Below, one piece after another: positions 56,717 through 64,000 of a DNA stretch of 64,000 nt. The notes under the pieces were generated by a model. It searched no databases. It saw nothing but the letters and a program-made list of their open reading frames with translations, and was not told where the DNA came from. The DNA is taken from positions 69,517,134-69,581,133 of the forward strand of contig NC_077239.1 in NCBI RefSeq assembly GCF_947179165.1. Reading direction: 5' to 3'. The DNA comes from Solanum dulcamara. Lineage: Eukaryota; Streptophyta; Magnoliopsida; Solanales; Solanaceae. Position 1 is the stretch's first letter, and each line of letters starts with the position of its first letter. Position numbers and translations under genes: made by a program.

Positions 56717-56846
56717 ATACAACAACAACGTACCTAGTGTAATCCCACACATTGAGTTTGGGGAGGGTAGGATGTACACAAACCTTACTCCTAACCATGT
56801 GGGATAGAGAAGTTGTTTCCAATAGACCCTCGGCTCAAAGAAGGTT
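56717..56846 (-). mobile_element. TS-type Solanaceae SINE (3' part)
   Basis: The plus strand starts ACAACAACAACGTACCTAGTG (the complement of the TTG tail), then AATCCCACACATTGAGTTTG, GGGAGGGTAGGATGTACACA and TTGTTTCCAATAGACCCTCG. This is the body of the tobacco-type TS SINE as I know it. The tRNA-like 5' head beyond GGCTC is diverged or missing. Target duplication not determined. Confidence 0.8.
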
Positions 56847-56850
56847 TCGA

Positions 56851-59400
56851 AGCACGGTTGCAAGAAAAATACGGCCACAAAAAACAAAACACTTGCAGAA
56901 ACAGAGTGTAGAAATCCAGTTTAATACGAATTGCTTTTAGAGTGTAAAGAAGCAAAAGTTCATTGATATACAAGTACCTGGGATTGAAGACTAAAAGGAT
57001 GATATTAGGCTGAACTCTAAGTTAATGGTTCGGTACATGTGTGCAGAAGACCATGATTCATCTCCTTCGCAGTGTATCACTCAGTTTTGCATTATTACAT
57101 ATGAGGATGTGACTCGAGGCTCTCCATACTTAACCTATATATATTATGAAATTTAGCATAGTTCTCTGACATCAAATTTGTATAGATGTTAGGCACTGAA
57201 ACAGAGAAGTGATACACGCTGGCATGTCCGGTGATTGTTTCAAAATACAAAGAGCACCAAAACTAGAAATGAACCCCATAAGTTGAGAACTGACATGATT
57301 GTTGAAAAGAGCAACCAAAACTTCAAATGAACTCCATAAGTCGAGAAAGAAAATAATATATAAGAAAGTGAGAGAGACAAGAACGCTGAGTGAAAATAAC
57401 ACATAGCAAGCATTTCCCAGATAAACAAGTTATGAAACCTCATAGAGTATTTAGTACACCATTACAATATAGATCTACAGGCATGATCTGCATGAGTTGT
57501 GCCAACAGAAAAACATCGTTAGGAATATCTGTGGATACATGAGCTGCTATATTTAAGCTTCAACAGAACCATACCTAAAACACGCTGACATTTGAACTAA
57601 GCACTAAAAGAGCACGTGTCAAAAGTGATGCTTCAGGTGGAAGCAAGAATAATTGTTTATTATGGCAGTGTTGCAACATCTGAACTGTCCGTCAAGAAAA
57701 TGATGTTGTAAGTGATTGGCTATGGCAACTACTCCACTAAGAGATTGCTTGATAATCTATTTAGCACTTAAACTAAACATATTAAGTGCATTGATGTGAG
57801 ACCTGTTTAATAACATTTAACAGGATCACTTAATACATTAAGTTCCGGAGTTAATGCTAAACGAATTTCAAGCAACACAAATTTGACTCACCATATTGCA
57901 TGTGTATTAAAAGGTAATATAAAGCTATTCTCCAACCATAAATAAAACTACTAGGTAAAACAGGTAATATCAACAAGGTGATTCATCCATATATCTGCAT
58001 CATCTATGATCGCTAAGAAATATTGTTTCCTCAAGTACATACTTAGTCACGTCAATAATGAATAGAAGGTGAAGTACATGATGAAATCTTCACAAAAATG
58101 TTTACAGAAATCTTTACCTCAGAGTGTTTCTTCTCTAACTTCAATTAATGTTCATTCTACCACCAGAAACAATTAGAAGAGATACCAAAAGTGCAAGGAA
58201 TGTAAGTAAAGCATTAGATACATTTGGAAAGTAAATCCTAGAGTATACAGGACAACTGTAGTTCAGTTCTAGAAAGTAAGCTTTTTAAGCAGAATTTTCA
58301 GTTTACTACTCACCATTAGGTATACACACAATCAATGCACCTCAACCGTGCTCAATAGTACCACAAAATCTGTATGCTTGCTTCACTAATGAGAAGGATG
58401 AGTAGTTCCATCCTCACTAGAGCATGGCACTAATTGTCACTACTAACCAAGCTAGGTAGAAAGCTTTTGAAAGTAAAATATCCAAAAATATAATGTTCAG
58501 ATTGAATACACTGTCACTACGCTATTCATCCAAAAAATTTAGTATCTCCCTAGCACTAGGTCAAGATAAAGAAGGCATCAAGGAATTCCTAGCACTTCAT
58601 TAAGACAGCTGATTTTCTAGGAAGTTGAGAAGATTATCAAATCAATCATTTGCTTCATCATGCTAATCATCTGCAGCAAGCCAAAGACATTCACCATTTT
58701 ACAAGGACTAGTCACAGAATTGGCCTAAGCTTTAGGCAGAGAGTCCCTGGATTAATATTTTGTTATTCTTGTAGTTTTCATGAGTTCAAAATTTATGCAG
58801 GATATCTTTCCCAGAAAGCAGAGTGTAATTGCAACTTAGACTTGGTTGCTTACCTCTTTTGGGTTAATTTAACATTTTAACTATTATGCCTCAATCAATC
58901 TAGAGTAGCCATAAGCCATAGAAATAGAATCTTTTGGCATGAAAATGGTGATTATTAAATGAATGTTTCACCTCAATAATGCACAAACAAATGTTTAATA
59001 TACTGATAAACCAACATGGCTTCACGTGAACACTACCACACACACACACCGAATATTAACAATACAAAGTGACCTAGATGTGAAGTAGCAATGCGCAACA
59101 GCAAGGATACAAAATTATATAAGACTACAACTAAAACTAATCCAATTTAAGCAAAGATGATGACCAAAAGAGTATATTCTGCTCAATGCATAGAAGAATT
59201 GTCAATTTGTTACACTTACTTGCGTTCAAAAGACACCACCACTTCTGTGTTCCGGCATCCGCTTTTCACGTTTCCTCAACCGAACCTTTTTACAGCTATG
59301 CCCGTTTCTCAGAGGGAAAACAGTAACCTAATATCGTACTGCAATTCATATGAAATGAGAACCTGAACAAAATTTCATCGATAAGATAAGGGCATAAACT
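56851..59400. other. Intergenic DNA downstream of histone H1, no gene recognised
   Basis: Balanced AT-rich sequence without long frames. The best frames (58650-58880, 59157-59366) show no motif. A short (CA)n run lies at about 59037-59048. It may contain part of the H1 3' UTR near its right end; poly(A) signals cannot be decided by eye. Confidence 0.5.
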
Positions 59401-59632
59401 CTAATTTCTCATAAACAGAATGATATATCAGTACAGAGCAGAACTGTTCCAAATCCCTAACACGGAATTAAAAAGAAAAAAAAAATCTAAACACTGTAAA
59501 CAAGGGCCAAGAAAGGAGAAAAATAAACCAGATTTCTATAGCTTCCCATGGGCAAAAAAACCCAAATCAACCAACAAGATTCAGGGAATTTACAGGACTA
59601 CCCCTACACACAAATCCTCTATCCCTGCTCTT

Positions 59633-60609
59633 CTACTTCCTTCCCCTCCTTGTGGCAGCCTTCTTCACCGGCGACTTCACGCTCTTAGCAGGTGCCTTCT
59701 TTGCCGGTTCCTTTTTGGCAGGTGCTGCCTTTGGTGCAGCTTTCCGACTTGGAGTCGTTCTGGTAGCCGTCCTTGCAACCTTAGCTGGCGTCTTCTCCTT
59801 TGGCTTTGGCTTAGCCGCAGCCTTTGCTTTCGCAGGAGCAGCCTTAGGCTTTGCAGCAGCAGCTTTGGGCTTGGTAACAGCCGCTTTGGGCTTGGCCTTA
59901 GCAGCTGGCTTGGCCTTGGCAGCAGGTTTGGCCTTGGCAGCGGGCTTGGCCTTGGCAGCGGGTTTGGCCTTGGCAGCAGGCTTGGCCTTCGGCTTGACGA
60001 CGGCTTTAGGTTTGGCAGCAGGCTTGGACTTGGGCTTAGCCTTAGCAGCGGGTTTTGACTTTGCTGCTTTAGGCTTAGCAGCGGCAGCAGACTTCTTCTT
60101 CGCCGGGGCAGTAGCACCAGCAGTCCTAGCAGCCGATGGAAGCTTGTAGGAGCTCTTAACTTTCACCAGCTTCTCAGAAGCAACAAACTTCTTCAATTGG
60201 TTAAGCAACAGTTTTTTGAAATTCGGTGGAAGATTTTTCTGCTTTTCCTCAATGAACTTGGTAATAGCGTACTGGCTGGATCCAGTTCTCTCCTTCAATG
60301 TCACAATCGCATCCTTAATCATCTGCATTATACAATCCAAAATCAACTTCAAAATACATTCACAAAGCTAAAGAACTCTATTATCAAGTATAATTCACAA
60401 AACTGAAAGTTGGAGTTTTCAATTACCTCAAAGTATGGAGGATGAGCAGAAGGGGCACTTTTCTTCCTCGGTGCAGCAGGTTTTTTCGCCTTGATCTCTT
60501 TCTTTGCTTTTCCAGACTTGGCCGGAGGGTTTTCCTCCTCCTTAACCTCTTCAGGAGCGGCTAATTCATCAGCAACCTCATTAGCGATAACTGGTTCTTC
60601 AGTGGCCAT
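59633..60609 (-). CDS. Histone H1 (linker histone), two exons
   Basis: Linker histones bind the nucleosome dyad and linker DNA and compact chromatin in the nucleus. Exon 1 is 60609-60427 (61 codons, from MATEEPVIANEV); the GAG|GTAATT donor and GCAG acceptor bound a 104 bp phase-0 intron (60323-60426); exon 2 is 60322-59633 (229 codons, stop TAG). The protein has 290 residues: an acidic then basic N-tail (1-52), a winged-helix H1 globular domain (about 53-124: AHPPYFE-MIKDAIVTLKER, GSSQYAITKFIEEK, NFKKLLLNQLKKFV, LVKVKSSYKLP), and a Lys/Ala/Pro tail with AKPAAK repeats, ending VKKAATRRGRK. The start is the second ATG of the open frame (MATEE), as plant H1 usually begins. No stop or frameshift. 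Confidence 0.96.
59891..59980 (-). repeat. Five 18 bp tandem repeats coding the H1 tail
   Basis: Units start at 59891, 59909, 59927, 59945 and 59963, each CTTGGCCTTGGCAGCGGG with one or two changes. On the minus strand they code PAAKAK hexapeptides. Length variation here would change the tail by six residues per unit. Confidence 0.92.
60323..60426 (-). other. Histone H1 intron
   Basis: 104 bp, GTAATT at the donor and TTATGCAG at the acceptor on the minus strand. It interrupts the globular domain just after PYFE, a position I recall for plant H1 genes. Confidence 0.92.
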
Positions 60610-60764
60610 TTCGGATCGAGGAAATGAAATTCCCAAATAGGGAGAGAACTAGGGTTAGGTTTTATCGAAGAAAGGAGGCAGCAATGGGGAAGAGAAATGG
60701 ATCTGCTAGTGTAGATTCTACTGAGACTTCTCTCTTTGTGTGAATAAACCAGGAAATTGAGAAG

Positions 60765-60773
60765 ATTTAAATA
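60765..60773 (-). promoter_or_regulatory. TATA box of histone H1
   Basis: TATTTAAAT on the minus strand, about 155 bases upstream of the ATG. The leader between is CT-rich at its start. A transcription start near 60735 is inferred. Confidence 0.65.
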
Positions 60774-60812
60774 GTGAGAGGAAAAGGAGTCATATCCATA
60801 AGCTGAAATCTG

Positions 60813-60817
60813 ATTGG
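60813..60817 (-). promoter_or_regulatory. CCAAT box of histone H1
   Basis: CCAAT on the minus strand (CGACCAATCAG), about 40 bases upstream of the TATA box. Confidence 0.5.
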
Positions 60818-60832
60818 TCGAGAGCCCTTTGA

Positions 60833-60840
60833 CGCGGATT
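60833..60840. promoter_or_regulatory. Histone octamer-like motif in the H1 promoter
   Basis: CGCGGATT on the plus strand (AATCCGCG on the minus), seven of eight bases of the plant histone octamer CGCGGATC, with TGACG beside it (TTTGACGCGGATT). In plants this octamer drives S-phase expression of histone genes. Confidence 0.5.
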
Positions 60841-60859
60841 CATACCTTTACGAAATTTT

Positions 60860-62926
60860 AAATTTAGGCCGTTAGATGTAACTTTTATCAACGGTATTGA
60901 CCGGTTGGCGACCAAGACAAGGATTGGGATAAAAAATGGAATGCAATGTTCAACTTGTTGGAGGTGTGCTTCTATGCTCAATTGATCTGGACATAACTTG
61001 AGATATACTTCATGGATTTGAGTGAAATTTTTTCCATCTTGTAGGAAATTTCGTAAGCTTATCTTTAGAGTGTTTATTCGGATTATTTGGATGAGATATA
61101 TGGGAGATAATTCGTTTTGAATAGCAAGGGGTCATTTCAATGATTTTCATGGAGTGTTTTGTGGTATTTGATGATTTTAGGGAAAATCTTTGCATAAAAC
61201 TTCAATTTCTCTGCACAATTTGATAATAGACAAACAGAGGAGTCCGTAGAACCAAGAATCACAAAAATCCAACTAGATTTGACCATCGAATCATTGGTTC
61301 AAATGTCATTGAGGATGAACACACCAAAAAAGTATTTTTAGTCTTTCTAGTTTTAAGCATAGATCAAATGTGTATGTTTTCTTAACAAATCCCATTTTCT
61401 TTTTAGATGTTTATCCATCCATGAAATTGTTAATGATTGAGTGTAGTATAGTTGTATTAAAATCACATTATGAAAGTTAATATGTGATTATATATAAAAT
61501 TGTATCATAGTTGTATATGCAATAAATTTTACTACTCTATTATTTTCGTGTGTGATGTCATATTTGATTAGTACATGTGTTTGTAACTCCACTATTCACA
61601 CTCGAAACTTTATGTTATAAGTTTTTTTTCCACTATTCACATTCGAAACTTCCTCAAATATCTAATTCTCATTTAGTTGAACCTCTCAACACTATCCGTT
61701 TTGTGTTTTCTTGTTTTCAAACTCACCCAAACTCTTTGGGTTCCAACCCAACCCCTTAAACAAACCAGATGGACACTTATTTTGATGTATACAAAGTTTT
61801 GAATTCTAAAATGGTGTTTTAAAACTCAAAATTAAGAGTCGAGTAATTACATCAACTCATATAAACACATATATGAGAATCAAAGCTAAAATATAACATT
61901 TTAAGTAATCTCTTTTTAACACCTCATAATTATATATATGTTTTTCATGTCATGTATATGTTATCCTCACACATCACAAGTGAAATACAATACACAAGTT
62001 GAAAAAATTTCTCATTCTAAAACTCTCTTGAACATCTCGGTTTCCAATCCAAATTCCTCGAACAAGTCCCAAATGGCTATTTTGTCTTGTACAAAGTCTC
62101 AAATCTCAAAACAAAGTATTAAAACTTAAATTTTTGTGTTAGATTATTATATTATCCATCACGTAGATTAATGTTCATGTTCAAATAGGTTTATAAATGT
62201 ATCTAGGCTGTCAAATAGTTATAAAGGTCATCTTCGCACACTTGACTCAGTCTCCCAACTAACTTCCTTTATTCAGTATGATTTTTAAAGTACTTTTATC
62301 GAAGCTACTTCTTTTGACCTTAGCTTTCAAGTCTATCAAAAATAGTCATCATTTTTCCTCATAAGTCATGTTCTCATCCAATTGCAACATGTGAGGACTA
62401 TTTCAGTGTACCTTCGTAACATAGATATATGAAATTGAATGGACTATTTTTGTGCCTGATGGCGGGGTAAATTTATAATCTACCTCCCCAATACGCACCA
62501 AAAATCTCAAACAGAATGAACGGTAGATAATTTGTCTTTCCCCTAAAATGCATCACACCCTTCATTGGGAAATTCTCAACAACACTTTCTCACCCTCTAT
62601 AAATTTCATCGTACGAACCTTCTGATTAATACAACTCTTTTGTCTGTTTTGGACTGGCCGAAGCCGCTCTTGAATCAACTTAGTAATTTGAAAAACATTT
62701 TGATTGTGTTTTCAATATTTTCATGTTTCTCTTTATATTCACGATTTCATATGTTGTCGTTATCTCTTTTCATGGATACAACTTTGTTATAGAGTAATTT
62801 TTTCCCATTTGGATTTAGATGGAACTTGTATTTAACTATATGGGTTTATTTACTCTATTATTAAGCTAAAAACAATGAGATAGATAGCTACATGTACTAG
62901 GAAGAGCAATGTGAGCTACATAATCA
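60860..62926. other. AT-rich upstream DNA with diverged internal duplication, no gene
   Basis: No coding motif. Two local duplications: TCCACTATTCACACTCGAAA at 61588 and again at 61629, and a diverged stretch of about 110 bases at 61738-61850 resembling 62035-62140 (CCAACCCAACCCCTTAAACAA / CCAATCCAAATTCCTCGAACA; ATGTATACAAAGT / TTGTACAAAGT). Confidence 0.55.
61588..61651. repeat. 23 bp direct repeat
   Basis: TCCACTATTCACACTCGAAA plus CTT at 61588-61610, and the same with one change at 61629-61651. Confidence 0.75.
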
Positions 62927-63459
62927 TGTGCTAGGACTAATAATATGAAGTTTTGATGATTAATAAAAGAGTAGCAAAACATAACAATCATATGCAATAG
63001 CTAGGTCCTTCACATGTTTCAATAAATAATTGGTATTATTCATGTTTGGAAGATACTACAAGAAACCAGTTCCTATTCAGGTCTGCAACAAAGAGCTGAT
63101 ATCAAGAGTGCAACATATGTAGAGAAGAAATAGCGAAGGAACCATAGTTGATCAAGCCAAGGCAGATTCCAAGCACGACAAAGGATTTCCAGAGAAACTA
63201 GGATTGCAAAAAATCTAATGAAACAAGGAGCAATAAAGATATGGAAACATTGTCATATTTACAAATCTTGAAATATCCTTGATCTACTTCGTGTTCTATT
63301 ATGAAGATAGGAATCAACTGTCTACTTTTGTATAAAGCAAAAAATTGGTACTATTGAAGCCATCCATATAAATAGAGAAGAGAGGACACAAAAGGAATAT
63401 GTGTGTCTTGTGTGGAAGAGAGTCAACTAGCTACATTATAAAAAATATGTACCTATCAA

Positions 63460-63461
<2 letters not shown>

Positions 63462-63506
<45 letters not shown>
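63462..63506. repeat. (TA)n microsatellite
   Basis: About 22 uninterrupted TA units. Confidence 0.9.
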
Positions 63507-63511
<5 letters not shown>

Positions 63512-63754
63512 GATCTAATTGCCTAGTGTGATTCAATGAGTGTTTGTGACCTTTTAGTTTTCTTATTTGATTTGTATAAGTGTTGATTTGTGATGTAAGG
63601 AATCCGACAACTCGGTAGATTTGTTAAGGAAGAGTCTAGGCCTATAACTGAATTGTATTGTAGAGATAAAGAATAGTATTATAGTAGTTAGCTCATTAGG
63701 TATTATAGTTGTTATCTCTTTAAAATATTGTAAGCTAACTTTAATTATAATTTA

Positions 63755-63756
<2 letters not shown>

Positions 63757-63831
<75 letters not shown>
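63757..63831. repeat. Compound (AT)n(AG)n microsatellite
   Basis: About 23 AT units (63757-63802), then about 14 AG units (63803-63831). Confidence 0.9.
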
Positions 63832-63833
<2 letters not shown>

Positions 63834-63968
63834 TGTGGTTTTTTAAACTCTGTGAGTGGAGTTTTTTACATAAAATTCTTGTGTGTATTGATTTTAATTT
63901 TACACTTCTTGTTTAGTTGCTGAAGAACATGATTCCTATATATACGTAGGGGCATCATAAAATAACAA

Positions 63969-63980
63969 TTGATATCAAAG
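63969..63980 (+). promoter_or_regulatory. Primer-binding-like site of the right-edge copia
   Basis: TTGATATCAAAG, a variant of TTGGTATCAGAG. The element body lies outside the window. Confidence 0.5.
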
Positions 63981-64000
63981 TAAATTCTTTCAAAAGGATA

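Larger units (their letters stand above)
62927..63967 (+). repeat. 5' LTR of a copia element leaving the right edge
   Basis: It starts near TGTGCTAGGACTAATAATATG (similar in form to the SIRE-like LTR start) and ends AATAACA before a primer-like site. A CATATAAATAG TATA box lies near 63365. The end (GTGAGTGGAGTTTTTTACAT, AAAATTCTTGTGTGTATTG) is typical of Solanaceae copia LTRs. The left end is approximate. Three microsatellites lie inside it. Confidence 0.6.

Noticed and set aside
59677..60117. Arg/Pro/Leu-rich frame on the same strand as H1, shifted
   Set aside because: A frame-shifted reading of the same repetitive tail.
59420..60149. Long open frames on the strand opposite histone H1, rich in Leu, Gly and Ala or Ser, Arg and Gly
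   Set aside because: They mirror the Lys/Ala/Pro codons of the H1 tail and its 18 bp repeats. The H1 frame has a known domain, an intron and a promoter; these have none.

Overview
The window is plant nuclear DNA, most likely from Solanaceae. The evidence is a TS-type SINE with a CAA/TTG tail at 56717, a foldback repeat near 391 of a kind I recall from Solanum and Capsicum, introns with GT/AG ends, and dense LTR retrotransposons. I cannot name the species. It is a gene-poor, retrotransposon-rich stretch. The one complete host gene I can defend is a two-exon histone H1 gene on the minus strand (59633-60609). A second gene probably leaves through the left edge: a TATA box, a non-coding first exon and a splice donor lie on the minus strand at about 900-1023.

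Layout. 1-3131: probable intron and promoter of the left-edge gene, with one small foldback transposon (391-510) flanked by an exact 8-9 bp duplication, then AT-rich sequence. 3145-12757: a 9.6 kb L1-type LINE on the minus strand, bounded by an exact 13 bp target duplication and a poly(A) tail, with decayed ORF1 and ORF2 (endonuclease, reverse transcriptase, RNase H). 12771-14806: no gene, one probable Stowaway-like MITE. 14807-28028: an old Ty3/gypsy chromovirus on the plus strand, interrupted in gag by two antisense solo LTRs, each with a perfect 5 bp duplication. 28029-33060: the 3' half of a second gypsy element with one LTR. 33061-35839: the 3' half of a third gypsy element of a different lineage (Galadriel/CRM-like, with a chromodomain). 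36379-37557: an LTR-like fragment.

37558-54376 is a three-layer nest. An antisense Galadriel-like LTR is split by a SIRE-like Ty1/copia element (37992-54274, TSD TCTTC). That copia element is split inside its envelope-like ORF by a Tekay/Del-like Ty3/gypsy element on the minus strand (45145-52908). The innermost gypsy has nearly identical LTRs, an intact primer-binding site and polypurine tract, and a long readable RNase H-integrase frame, but it has lost everything between mid-gag and RNase H. 54480-55060 is the end of another copia element. 55061-59632 and 60860-62926 hold no gene I can support. 62927-64000 is the 5' LTR and primer-binding site of a copia element that continues past the right edge.

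How it fits together. Apart from H1 and the left-edge promoter, nearly everything is retrotransposon in different states of decay. Target duplications and nesting give the order of insertion. In the old elements many in-frame stops are TAG or TAA where CAG, CAA or TGG is expected, the pattern left by deamination of methylated cytosine. Several unrelated LTR families carry a cluster of short palindromes early in the LTR; in the three antisense LTRs these lie just upstream of a TATA box. This is the most interesting structure not explained by the usual annotation. I found no evidence of a new multi-gene system.
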